From JARIHD01 sp035629475 (GTDB taxonomy: Bacteria > Patescibacteriota > Saccharimonadia > Saccharimonadales > UBA4665), in assembly GCA_035629475.1 (NCBI GenBank), contig DASPHS010000126.1:1-20466 (forward strand): DNA of 20,466 nt, in the 5' to 3' direction. The number at the start of each line of letters is the position of its first letter. Within the stretch, counting starts at the first letter, position 1. Position numbers and translations under genes: made by a program. A model generated the notes under the pieces. It made no database searches. It worked only from the letters and a program-made list of their open reading frames with translations, and had not been told where the DNA came from. Shown in pieces: positions 13,899 to 20,466 of this stretch.

Positions 13899-13907
13899 AC
13901 TATACCA
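13899..13907 (-). promoter_or_regulatory. Extended -10 promoter placing transcription at the methyltransferase ATG
   Basis: Minus strand TGG-TATAGT (13907-13899), 6 nt before the ATG. No -35 of note. A 5-bp inverted repeat GGACT/AGTCC brackets it. Confidence 0.45.
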
Positions 13908-13908
13908 A

Positions 13909-14418
13909 TCAGTCCTGAGGCTCAGGCATCTTCATATTAGAGTAGTACACCTTACTAAACGGAAAGTCAGCAGCAAGCCACTGCCGCATCGCATCGTACA
14001 CTTTTTGGTAATAACCTGCTTCGTACGCAGCGGTCGTCACCCACCAGCTCGCATCAACATCGTACGGTAAAAGCTCCTCAGTCAGCTCGGTTCGTACACC
14101 CATGGCATATAGATAAAAACAACCTATATATGTGTCATTCGTGTCGTAGATTACATAGGCCAGGGAGTTGGCATCCATAAACTCGCGTTCGTGCCAAGCC
14201 AAGTCAAGCAGATCAAACGCCTCGGTCAATGCTTCTGTTGGCCATGAACCGCCCCGCGTCTGCTGAATAGTCTGAATACTGGAATTCACACCTTCCAGGT
14301 CTGCCTGCAGGTCTGTCCTGGTGAGTGGGTGAGCAATTATGTCTTTGAACGTCAGCCGTTCCGGCGCCGTAAAATCCGTGGGTAGTGTCAGCTTTTTTGT
14401 GAATTGTGAGTAGTCCAC
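13909..14418 (-). CDS. Possible GNAT-type N-acetyltransferase
   Basis: 169 residues, GTG start at 14418 with GAGGG 7 nt upstream. The order of elements resembles GNAT proteins: an N-terminal HPLTRTDLQADLEGVNSSIQTI helix region, then SLAYVIYDTNDTYIGCFYLYAMG as the antiparallel strands, SWWVTTAAYEAGYYQKVYDAMRQWLAADF as the later strand-helix, and a closing strand VYYSNMKM. The usual acetyl-CoA loop (Q/R-x-x-G-x-G/A) is not clear, so the assignment is tentative and the enzyme could be degenerate. It precedes the methyltransferase in the same direction. Confidence 0.65.
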   Translation of the reverse strand: MDYSQFTKKLTLPTDFTAPERLTFKDIIAHPLTRTDLQADLEGVNSSIQTIQQTRGGSWPTEALTEAFDLLDLAWHEREFMDANSLAYVIYDTNDTYIGCFYLYAMGVRTELTEELLPYDVDASWWVTTAAYEAGYYQKVYDAMRQWLAADFPFSKVYYSNMKMPEPQD

Positions 14419-14478
14419 TAGTTTACCCTCGTCGGGAAATCGGCGTTAGGGCTGATTATGAATAGTTTCATACCCCCA

Positions 14479-14889
14479 TCATAGCAGGAAGAACGGCTTT
14501 GTATTGTCGTGTAGCTTGAGGGCCTGAGCCTCTTGCGGGCTGACATAGCGCACTTCTTCAACTTCGTCATTGGCACCAAAGCTGGGCGCAAATTGTCCGG
14601 ACACCTTGGCTTCGTAGGCTACGAATGCGAACCACTTGAGTGTGGGCGAGCCTACCTCTTTGTTAATAGTCCAGAAGGCTACGGGTTGTTCGCTTATCCA
14701 GTCCACGGTAAAACCGGTTTCCTCGGCAATCTCGCGGCTGAGTGCTGCCGGCGCGGATTCACCGTGCTCTAGGCCGCCGCCTGGCAGCTCCCATGTGCCA
14801 TCTTTTTCACGGCCCAGCAGTACGCTCCCGGCAGCATCTTTAATGATTGCCTTGACGGAAATTCTATAGGTACAGGGTGTATTTTGCAT
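14479..14889 (-). CDS. NUDIX hydrolase
   Basis: 136 residues from MQNTPCTYRISVKAIIKD. The NUDIX box is complete and canonical: G38-x5-E44-x7-R52-E53-I54-x-E56-E57-x-G59-F60, preceded by GTWELPGGGLE. It should cleave a nucleoside-diphosphate derivative with Mg2+; the ELPGG form is common in MutT/ADP-ribose-type enzymes, but substrate is not determined by the box. The ATG lies 4 nt after the HD-domain gene stop, so it is co-transcribed and coupled; upstream in-frame starts fall inside that gene. Confidence 0.92.
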   Translation of the reverse strand: MQNTPCTYRISVKAIIKDAAGSVLLGREKDGTWELPGGGLEHGESAPAALSREIAEETGFTVDWISEQPVAFWTINKEVGSPTLKWFAFVAYEAKVSGQFAPSFGANDEVEEVRYVSPQEAQALKLHDNTKPFFLL

Positions 14890-14893
14890 GAAG

Positions 14894-15499
14894 TTAGACT
14901 CTATCTTCGTTATTGAAGTGTGCAGCAAGTTTTTCGTAGTAAGGCCGTGCTTCTTCCCTGATGGCATCGTAGGCAATTTTATCGTTAAAATCCCGGCGTA
15001 TTTTCTTGGCCGCCCACGCTCGACGTTTATCTATTGGCATGTCATCCATCATAGTTTCGGTGGCGTACGTATAAAAATCCGTCTGCAGGTGCGCCAGCGC
15101 ATCGGCAGTTGCCAGCACCTTGCCGACTTGCGTGTCTGGCCGCTGACCATCATGGCAGCTATGTAATTTCAGAGCGTCATCCACGATGATGCCAATCTCT
15201 GCAGCATCATAGCCGGCGGCGTCCAACAGCTGCCGGGCAATGTCCATACTGGCCTGCTCGTGGTTAGGGTCAAACCGCGACATAGAGGCGTCCGCAATAT
15301 CATGCAAAACTGCCGCCGCACGGCACATATAGACCGGCACATCATAGCGCTCAGCCAGGCTTTGGGCGTAATCTGCGACTGTAAAGACATGCGTGTCATA
15401 CAGCCAGTCAGCCCAAGCTGCCCGCTGCGGGTCTTTTGCTTCGTACGTTTGGCGGACGGCTTGTTCGAGCTTTGCGAGCTTGTGAGGTGTGGCGCTCAT
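14894..15499 (-). CDS. HD-domain phosphohydrolase-like protein
   Basis: 201 residues from MSATPHKLAKLEQAV at 15499, 1 nt after the stop of the upstream gene; the frame extends to 15610 but that part overlaps the DoxX-like gene. The HD signature reads H37...H66-D67...D133 (THVFTVADYA; AVLHDIAD; ATADALAHL), a metal site for phosphohydrolases. A neighbouring HSCHD at 113-117 may add ligands. The C-terminal helices are charged (KRRAWAAKKIRRDF). It belongs to the small stand-alone HD proteins of the YpgQ/YedJ type; the substrate may be a nucleotide. It is next to a NUDIX gene, which suggests nucleotide clean-up. Confidence 0.85.
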   Translation of the reverse strand: MSATPHKLAKLEQAVRQTYEAKDPQRAAWADWLYDTHVFTVADYAQSLAERYDVPVYMCRAAAVLHDIADASMSRFDPNHEQASMDIARQLLDAAGYDAAEIGIIVDDALKLHSCHDGQRPDTQVGKVLATADALAHLQTDFYTYATETMMDDMPIDKRRAWAAKKIRRDFNDKIAYDAIREEARPYYEKLAAHFNNEDRV

Positions 15500-15500
15500 C

Positions 15501-15965
15501 CTAACGCTCTTGGGATTTAAGGGGTGTCGCCGATGCTGCAATGCCGATAGCGACGGCAATAACCACTGCGTTCTTGATAATATACTGGCCCTCGAGATTG
15601 GGTATACCAAACTGCTGCCAGGTGTGGCCAGGTACGAGGATCAGCGGCGAACACACGATGACCATATGGAACAGCAGCAAGGGTATGACTACGCGTGTTG
15701 CCTTGGGAAAGAGGAACAAGATACCTATGATGCATTCTATGACCGCAAGTGCGTAGAACAGCAGGTCAAAGTGTTCCATGCCCACCGTCTTGGCTGTCAG
15801 CGCCTCGGCCAGCGGGCTTGCCGGGCTGAGGCCAATCAACTTAATCAAACCGAACCAAAAGAACAGCAAGAATATGGAAAATCGGGCCACAGGTATGAAC
15901 GTTCGGCGGAAGAAGGCGATGAGTCGCAAGTCCAGTTCGGACAGTTTGAGTTTTTGTTTCTGCAT
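15501..15965 (-). CDS. DoxX/DUF417-like membrane protein
   Basis: 154 residues from MQKQKLKLSELDLRLI at 15965. The frame extends to an ATG at 16031 (176 residues), but the added part lacks a ribosome binding site and contains a promoter-like TATACT. Four TM helices are visible: ARFSIFLLFFWFGLIKLIG, FYALAVIECIIGILFLF, VVIPLLLFHMVIVCSPLIL and IIKNAVVIAVAIGIAAS. The phrase IECIIGILFLFP and the closing EGQYIIKNAVVI match the DoxX/DUF417 superfamily of four-helix membrane proteins, some involved in redox reactions. Specific role unknown. It is first in the run DoxX - HD - NUDIX. Confidence 0.75.
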   Translation of the reverse strand: MQKQKLKLSELDLRLIAFFRRTFIPVARFSIFLLFFWFGLIKLIGLSPASPLAEALTAKTVGMEHFDLLFYALAVIECIIGILFLFPKATRVVIPLLLFHMVIVCSPLILVPGHTWQQFGIPNLEGQYIIKNAVVIAVAIGIAASATPLKSQER

Positions 15966-16034
15966 TGTGGTATTGGAGACTTTGCTGCTTATGTTTTCAG
16001 TATATACCAGCTTAGGCTCTCCTCCGCTCATTTA

Positions 16035-16559
16035 TTAGCTAGCTAAGTAAATTCTGGCTGCGCCTGGCTGAATGCGCGCCACTGGCCCAAGCTGCAACTT
16101 CTTTCTCCAGCCTGAAAATTTATAGGGAATAACCAGTTGGGCTCTCGCCCCTGACTTTGCCTCCAGCTCAATGTTGATTGCGTCCTCGTACTCAGCATTT
16201 TCCTTGAGCCTCACATCGTAGGCGAGCAGACAGGCGACATCACCCGCGGATGTTTGGTTTAGTAACTTCCTATACACACGCAGGTGTACTGCAGGGTCGC
16301 TATCTACGTCACCTTCCGGCATGAGACCGACAAGCGACGGCTCACCGTTCTTGCTTAGACGCATCCCAACCGGCACCAAATATTTATCTTTCTGTAGGGT
16401 TGGCTCCGCTACTGCCATATAAGCAGCAAACAGCGTATCGAACATATCTTGCTCGGACACAGAAATCTTGTCAGCGGTCGGACCGTTCATAAAGTAATAA
16501 TAACAGATGATAGAGTTAGCATAGGCACTACCAACTACATCTACCAATGAGCTAAGCAT
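16035..16559 (-). CDS. Unknown protein at the distal end of the toxin/immunity cluster
   Basis: 174 residues from ATG 16559 (GAGGAAT just upstream) or 151 residues from ATG 16490. The protein is soluble with an alternating strand pattern: TLQKDKYLVPVGMRLSKNGEP, DVACLLAYDVRLKEN and EYEDAINIELEAKSGARAQLVIPYKF. The sequence QYED/YDVRLKE-type arrangement recalls small uncharacterised proteins found among immunity gene banks, but I cannot name a family. It is the last gene in the A+T-rich block and in the same direction as the RHS toxin. Confidence 0.7.
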   Translation of the reverse strand: MLSSLVDVVGSAYANSIICYYYFMNGPTADKISVSEQDMFDTLFAAYMAVAEPTLQKDKYLVPVGMRLSKNGEPSLVGLMPEGDVDSDPAVHLRVYRKLLNQTSAGDVACLLAYDVRLKENAEYEDAINIELEAKSGARAQLVIPYKFSGWRKKLQLGPVARIQPGAARIYLAS

Positions 16560-16594
16560 ATTCCTCGACGCAGTAGATCAAGGCTTCAAACTAC

Positions 16595-17011
16595 TTATTT
16601 CCACTGCCCGTAAACTTCCCACTCCGTATCCTGCTCGACATAGTGCTGGATATCATATTCCGAAAAATGAATCTTTAGGGAACCTATTAAATCGACTAGC
16701 TTGTCTGTATTCGTGTATAGGATGAATTCTTTCATGCCTTGTGTGGTTAATACCAAGCAAAGCACTCCGGAATTATGCGGCTCAAAATAGTCGCATATCA
16801 AATCTTCAATCCTGTTGTATATTTCATTTTCACCTTTGAGGGGCATGCCATCTTTTTGAGGATCTAGAAATGGAATTGCAATACCGAGCCTGAATGGATA
16901 TGCAGCATCCCCACAGAGCGACCTGGCGCCGACATTTTTGCGCACCGTTATACGATGGCCATCATATTTGCCTTCACTTACTGTCCATGCTTCCTGATAA
17001 TCATTTTTCAT
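16595..17011 (-). CDS. DUF695 family protein
   Basis: 138 residues from ATG 17011, with AAAAAGGG upstream; the ATG at 17032 is rejected because it precedes that site. Family features: EAWTVSEGKYDGHRITVRKN, YPFRLGIAIPF, LVLTTQGMKEFILYTNT and the ending EYDIQHYVEQDTEWEVYGQW, matching the DUF695 pattern of an N-terminal strand set, a TT-x-G-x-x-E-x-I-x-Y core and an eDpeWxxY end. DUF695 proteins are small soluble proteins often found beside polymorphic toxins. An immunity role here is inferred from context. Confidence 0.8.
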   Translation of the reverse strand: MKNDYQEAWTVSEGKYDGHRITVRKNVGARSLCGDAAYPFRLGIAIPFLDPQKDGMPLKGENEIYNRIEDLICDYFEPHNSGVLCLVLTTQGMKEFILYTNTDKLVDLIGSLKIHFSEYDIQHYVEQDTEWEVYGQWK

Positions 17012-17105
17012 ATGCTGCCCTTTTTCTCGCACTTCCTACTCAATAATTTCTGCATACTTAGCATATCCGTTCGGCTCCAATCAGTAATGCGTCCCGTAAG
17101 ACCGC

Positions 17106-17591
17106 CTATGCTCTGTTGGTCTCGACCCCAATTATCAGCCCTTCGTCCACTAGTCTTAAAAGCTTTTTTTGGACCTTACGGGCTTTCCATCTATTCTTCG
17201 CGACGACACCAACTAATTGGCGTGAGTAAAACTCTATATCGCAATCAAGCTCTTTTAACTTTTCTACAACCTTGTCGTATTTCTGTAATTCATCATGATC
17301 CTCATGATGAATTTCCATACCTATCCTAAAGCCAAATTTGCCACTGTCTTTTACTAATTCGACAAATATTCCGTTGTCATCTGCCATTACGATATCATCC
17401 AGATTCAGATCGCGGACAAGTAGCGGCGATGTCTGCAAGCGGTAAAGGTTTCTGTCTATCGCAGATGCAGGCACTTGTTCGTAATCGTAGTGGTCTGAGT
17501 AAACAGCTTCAACCACAGGAACAAGAATAGTCGCGTCAATGGCACTATCATTAATGGGGTGCGGGTGGGTGAAAACCCTAATATTACTCAC
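17106..17591 (-). CDS. DUF4265 family protein
   Basis: 161 residues from GTG 17591 (AAAAGGA 8 nt upstream; a TTG at 17594 also fits). The DUF4265 core is visible as YEQVPASAIDRNLYRLQTSPLLVRDLNLDDIVMAD, then FVELVKDSGKFGFRIG. The C-terminal half has a helix pair (KYDKVVEKLKELDCD...RWKARKVQKKLLRLVDEGLIIG) that looks like a beta-alpha extension. Function is uncharacterised; location in the toxin/immunity block suggests an accessory immunity gene. Its start overlaps the end of the 30-aa ORF by 8 nt, implying coupled translation. Confidence 0.8.
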   Translation of the reverse strand: MSNIRVFTHPHPINDSAIDATILVPVVEAVYSDHYDYEQVPASAIDRNLYRLQTSPLLVRDLNLDDIVMADDNGIFVELVKDSGKFGFRIGMEIHHEDHDELQKYDKVVEKLKELDCDIEFYSRQLVGVVAKNRWKARKVQKKLLRLVDEGLIIGVETNRA

Positions 17592-17676
17592 CAATATATC
17601 CTTTTCCAGTACAAATCATTAAGCCAAGTTGACCGACGGTAGCATCACTTGGGTAGTTGCCTGTACATCGTTTCAT
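17584..17676 (-). CDS. 30-aa ORF overlapping the DUF4265 start
   Basis: ATG 17676 to TAA 17584, with a good TAGGAG seven bases upstream. It begins MKRCTGNYPSDATVGQ and ends CTGKGYIGE. The stop overlaps the DUF4265 GTG as GTGAGTAA, so ribosomes finishing it could restart there. It has two Cys and no TM segment. It may be a leader peptide, a genuine small protein, or a remnant of a larger lost gene. No homologue is recognised. Confidence 0.45.
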   Translation of the reverse strand: MKRCTGNYPSDATVGQLGLMICTGKGYIGE

Positions 17677-17730
17677 GCGATAACTCCTAATCATATTCAA
17701 CATGGAACAGGATAGTGCGTGACTTGTTTT

Positions 17731-18433
17731 TTAATTGCGTAATCTTTCTAGCAGTTCTGGCGTATACAGCCAATTCATACCCTCTGCGGAACCTGCCTGG
17801 CGGAGTTGATCTAATCTGCGCCGCGACAACTCGTCTTTATGTGCAAAATCCTTAATTGCCTTCACGGCTTCATCTAACTTTTCAACATGTCCGTATATTT
17901 CAGCCAACCTATAGGCCTTGACCTGATTCAGGTGATGAGTCAGGCTAAGATTTGTTGAATTAATCTTTGTATCAGCAAATTCATACTCGTCATCCAGCAA
18001 AAGATGGAAACAGGACTCAAAATTTAACATTACTTTAATTATAGAGTGCATGACTTCGGATGACTCGGAAAGGAGAGAACCAGTCCATGGTTCGTCTTTT
18101 GCAATCGCGAAGGCGTTTTTATTATCTAGCTTAGGTATTAGATCTACGAAGACCCCCATATCCAGGGTGTTTAAAACATGGGTAGTAATGTCATTTGGTA
18201 TGGGACTTAGGCTTAACGTAAAGTACATTTCTAGGAAATCTTTGCTTCATAAGCATTAGGGCTACGTTTACTTCACCTTTGAAAGAAATCTGAGTAACTT
18301 TCTTTTCATAAACAAATATGTCTTTATCCAGTTTGGGGTTTAGGTCCTTCCACTCGTCACAAAGCACTTCAGCAACTTTGTTTATAGTCCATTTGGCATA
18401 TGCCCTATCCTTATGCGATATATTATTGTTCAT
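17731..18433 (-). pseudogene. Frameshifted paralogue of the 244-aa gene
   Basis: Two frames together match the neighbouring intact protein over its length. The first (18433 to about 18217) carries YAKWTINKVAEVLCDEWKDLNPKL, parallel to FKTWNVARLAEALSEDWHDLNPEL. The second (to 17731) carries LSLSPIPNDITTHVLNT, VKAYRLAEIYGHVEKLD and WLYTPELLERL, parallel to LSLSPDPDDINMHVLNT, VKAYRLAEIYGHNEKLD and WLYTQDMIDDL. Aligning the DNA gives one extra base, c18217, in copy two (plus strand GGCTTAACGTAAAGTA against GGCTTAAGTTAAGTA). Removing it joins the frames into 233 residues. It may be a true pseudogene, a sequencing error, or a programmed shift; no slippery heptamer is evident. Confidence 0.8.
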
Positions 18434-18450
18434 AGGATTATATTGTGATT

Positions 18451-19185
18451 CTAGGCCGCACTATTATGCTTACACAAATCATCTATCATGTCTTGAGTAT
18501 AAAGCCAAGATGCGCTTCCGGGTGATTTTGTAGCACATATACGGTCCAAATCACGCTTAGCCATATCATTTTGGCGTGCACTAGCACATATAGCCTCAGC
18601 AGCCTGATCAAGCTTTTCGTTGTGACCATAAATCTCTGCTAGTCTATAAGCTTTAACCCGATTTAGATATTGCCCCATGTGCAGACTTTTCGTGTCAAGT
18701 ACTATGCCTGCAATAGTATACGTATCGGAAATTAAGAAATCGAAACAAGTATCAAAAGTTGATAGTACTTTAATAAGCGATTGGCATAGATATGCGGCTC
18801 TTGCAAAATGAGATCCTATCCATGGTTCATTTACGCCAATTACAAAAAGCGTCTTCCTGTCTGAAAGCTCAGGAAAAAGGGACATAAAGTCTGCAAGCTG
18901 AAATGTATTGAGTACATGCATATTGATGTCATCAGGATCGGGGCTTAGGCTTAAGTTAAGTAAAGGGCTAACCCTACTTTCATCAGGAATTTTTGTATTA
19001 CTCATATCTATTGTTACGCGTAGACTACTGGGGAATGAGATCCTCATTGCTTTATAGCCGTATGCTGTTTTTTTATTTACAGTCAGTTCGGGGTTTAAGT
19101 CATGCCAGTCTTCAGACAAGGCTTCGGCGAGTCTTGCCACGTTCCATGTTTTGAATTTTTTACCTTCGTATACTAAATCAGTCAC
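18451..19185 (-). CDS. Intact 244-aa protein of an unknown family, probable accessory immunity
   Basis: GTG start at 19185 with AAGG about 8 nt upstream. Regions: an N-terminal part with KFKTWNVARLAEALSEDW and DLNPEL; strands around YKAMRISFPSSLRVTIDM; LSLSPDPDDINMHVLNTF; a helical middle (LADFMSLFPELSDRKTLFVIGVNEPWIG); and a conserved C-terminus with VKAYRLAEIYGHNEKLDQAAEAI, which looks like a single TPR-type helical pair, ending SASWLYTQDMIDDL. It is soluble. The tandem duplicate downstream and the position behind a toxin/immunity pair suggest an immunity-type gene. I do not recognise a named family. Confidence 0.75.
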   Translation of the reverse strand: MTDLVYEGKKFKTWNVARLAEALSEDWHDLNPELTVNKKTAYGYKAMRISFPSSLRVTIDMSNTKIPDESRVSPLLNLSLSPDPDDINMHVLNTFQLADFMSLFPELSDRKTLFVIGVNEPWIGSHFARAAYLCQSLIKVLSTFDTCFDFLISDTYTIAGIVLDTKSLHMGQYLNRVKAYRLAEIYGHNEKLDQAAEAICASARQNDMAKRDLDRICATKSPGSASWLYTQDMIDDLCKHNSAA

Positions 19186-19262
19186 GATTGAAACCTTGCC
19201 TAGTAGTCAATTGAGGCCGTACCTCTTAAATCCAGCAACCCTGCTTTACGTACTTATGGCAG

Positions 19263-19844
19263 TTACATTACTTCATTGCCATCTTCATCAAGCACAATAT
19301 TGTAGTGCCTCTCTCTTCCTGTCGGAAGTTTTTCTATAAAAACCCGAGTTGTGTACTCGTTTACTCTAGGTAAGTCGTAATACTCCAGGCCTGCCGGAAT
19401 GCTATAGCGAAAGTCTGATACATCCCACTTTTCCCAAAGTTTATCCATAACGCTTCTAGCGCCAGTAAGTTCGCCTTTGATAATTTTATTCCTGTTCGCA
19501 TAAGTTTCGACTTCTTTTACGGCTTCGAGCATTAGGTCCAACACTATCTTTTTAGCTACGTCCGGATTATCTTCGGGGAACGGCATGTCGGGTATGGCGG
19601 CCTCAACCTGCACGCGCTTGGGTCCTTTCCTGGATTTGATGGTTATCCTAGCGCCAGAGAACTCGACCGGATTCCGAAAGCCTGGGATTATGTAGACGAC
19701 AATTATTTCAATTGGCGCATCAGGATCGCAATTGCTAGTAATTTTCTCCAACGGTATTGACGATGTGAACTTGCTCCACACATTAGCATTTCTATTTACG
19801 TATAAAACGACGCCGCCTGTGGCTATATGCCTTCTGCTACTCAT
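19263..19844 (-). CDS. Probable cognate immunity protein of the RHS toxin
   Basis: 193 residues. Its ATG (19842-19844) overlaps the toxin TGA as ATGA, the tightest linkage in the cluster and the usual position for a cognate immunity gene. The protein is soluble, with strands (PIEIIVVYIIPGFRNP, FSGARITIKSRKGPKRVQVE) and a helix (VAKKIVLDLMLEAVKEVETYA), ending with LPRVNEYTTRVFIEKL. It would bind and block the nuclease domain in the cytoplasm. The role is inferred from position; no immunity family is recognised from sequence. Confidence 0.7.
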   Translation of the reverse strand: MSSRRHIATGGVVLYVNRNANVWSKFTSSIPLEKITSNCDPDAPIEIIVVYIIPGFRNPVEFSGARITIKSRKGPKRVQVEAAIPDMPFPEDNPDVAKKIVLDLMLEAVKEVETYANRNKIIKGELTGARSVMDKLWEKWDVSDFRYSIPAGLEYYDLPRVNEYTTRVFIEKLPTGRERHYNIVLDEDGNEVM

Positions 19845-20466
19845 CTATTGAGCCACCTCTCCTTATTTAATGGGCCTGGATTTTTCATAACCATAAATCT
19901 TTCCATATCATATGCATCTGACCTATTTACCCTTACGTCTGGACCCCCTAAAGGAAATTCCATATATTTATCACTCATGAATGCCCTTGGATACCTATTT
20001 TCAGGAATGGGATTACTAGTAATTCCCGTTTTAAGATATATGTTCGTACCTTTTTCATACAACTGATAGATTGCCGTTGGCTTAGTACTGGCCCTAGAGT
20101 TTCCATGAACTACGGTCGGCTTCACTGCTGAACCGCCAAACACATCTTTGACCGCTTTTGCTGGCTTCGAGACGATAACTGGCGCTTTTGCCACAACTTT
20201 GCTGGCCGCCTTGCTAGGGGAGGCAAAGCTGGCTATGTTGATTGCGGTTTGGACAGGCGCGCGATATGGTGGTGGCGTAACCTTCACGATGGTCTTTGCC
20301 ACATAGTGGAACACGACAGCTGTAACCACTTGTCTTACTACAAACCACGCTACGGGCGCTAGGAAGGCAAAGTTACCGTCGGTATCCCTGCCATTTACCG
20401 GGTCAGCCGGGTAAATATAGGCATTGGCATTGCCGCCCTCAACCGGGTCTGACTGCATAAAGCGGC
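19841..20466 (-). CDS. RHS-repeat protein C-terminus with GIY-YIG (URI)-like nuclease toxin tip (5' end outside window)
   Basis: The frame is open to the right edge, reading R-F before the internal Met at 20458, so the visible 205 residues are the C-terminus of a longer protein. RFMQSDPVEGGNANAYIY and DPVNGRDTDGN match the end of the RHS core. About 90 variable residues follow, including a hydrophobic stretch (LAPVAWFVVRQVVTAVVF) and Ala/Lys/Val-rich linker. The tip (about residues 127-205) has YQLYEKGTNIYLKTGIT, Arg155, Glu176 in DMERF and NPGPLNKERW, the pattern of URI/GIY-YIG nuclease toxin tips. It should be a DNA- or RNA-cleaving effector delivered to neighbours. The family is recognised by eye; the activity is inferred. 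Confidence 0.8.
   Translation of the reverse strand, partial: RFMQSDPVEGGNANAYIYPADPVNGRDTDGNFAFLAPVAWFVVRQVVTAVVFHYVAKTIVKVTPPPYRAPVQTAINIASFASPSKAASKVVAKAPVIVSKPAKAVKDVFGGSAVKPTVVHGNSRASTKPTAIYQLYEKGTNIYLKTGITSNPIPENRYPRAFMSDKYMEFPLGGPDVRVNRSDAYDMERFMVMKNPGPLNKERWLNR

Noticed and set aside
13239..13940. 233-aa plus-strand ORF
   Set aside because: It is the complement of the methyltransferase, whose motifs are unmistakable.
15489..16046. 185-aa plus-strand ORF rich in Gln, Glu and Tyr
   Set aside because: It is antisense to the DoxX-like membrane protein; its polar composition mirrors Leu/Ile/Val codons on the other strand.
17014..17062. 15- to 18-aa ORF overlapping the DUF695 start
   Set aside because: It has the same overlapping layout as the 30-aa ORF but is too short, with a poor ribosome binding site, so chance is sufficient.
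18451..20466. CRISPR-like or direct-repeat array in the A+T-rich block
   Set aside because: No regularly spaced repeats are visible; the similarity there is protein-level paralogy between two genes.

Overview
The window looks like a chromosomal segment of a Candidatus Saccharibacteria (TM7/CPR) genome. The evidence is a secreted protein combining a lysozyme-like/hemagglutinin-type N-terminal region with a CHAP-type C-terminus, a protein opening with the MARLPQPGSDEG...WGDILN module I associate with this phylum, many short membrane proteins and tight gene packing. TGA works as a stop (for example the ATGA overlaps at 1121-1124, 5915-5918 and 19841-19844), so the standard code applies; this argues against Gracilibacteria and Absconditabacteria. 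The lineage is inferred from family resemblance, not from a marker gene. Nearly all genes are on the minus strand; only the fragment at the left edge and a secreted protein at 10530-11396 are on the plus strand.

Layout, left to right. 1-2692: end of an unknown plus-strand gene, a membrane-anchored OB-fold-like protein, a four-TM protein and, coupled upstream of it, a secreted CHAP-like protein whose catalytic Cys position is Ser. 2764-3816: DUF2975 - XRE regulator - small membrane protein operon with a good promoter. 3824-5589: HAD phosphatase/mutase and a cation/proton antiporter. 5625-6471: metal-stress operon, DUF4396 membrane protein with a His-rich tail followed by a CsoR-type repressor, with a CsoR-like operator between the -35 and -10. 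6514-7302: surface or tail-fibre-like protein. 7374-8103: ArsR regulator and VOC protein, driven by a near-consensus promoter whose spacer carries a perfect 20-bp palindrome; the transcript appears leaderless. 8156-9683: a 61-aa membrane protein behind a long, probably structured leader, and a 368-aa unknown protein behind a promoter with a 10-bp inverted repeat. 9734-11396: a NUDIX hydrolase and a secreted protein built from two related beta-rich halves, ending in a strong terminator. 11466-15965: small unknowns, a missed 59-aa membrane protein, a methyltransferase, a possible acetyltransferase, a second NUDIX protein, an HD-domain protein and a DoxX/DUF417-like membrane protein.

16035-20466 is different: visibly more A+T-rich and organised as a polymorphic toxin locus. 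The right edge holds the 3' end of an RHS-repeat protein whose C-terminal tip looks like a GIY-YIG (URI) nuclease toxin. It overlaps by ATGA a likely cognate immunity gene. Downstream in the same direction lie an intact 244-aa gene of unknown family, a second copy broken by a single inserted base, a 30-aa ORF overlapping the start of a DUF4265 gene, a DUF695 gene and an unknown gene. I read this as one toxin/immunity pair followed by a bank of accessory immunity-type genes, which would fit contact-dependent antagonism in an episymbiotic bacterium. That function is inferred.

No rRNA, tRNA, CRISPR array, IS element or origin was recognised. There is no gene-free stretch longer than 300 bases.
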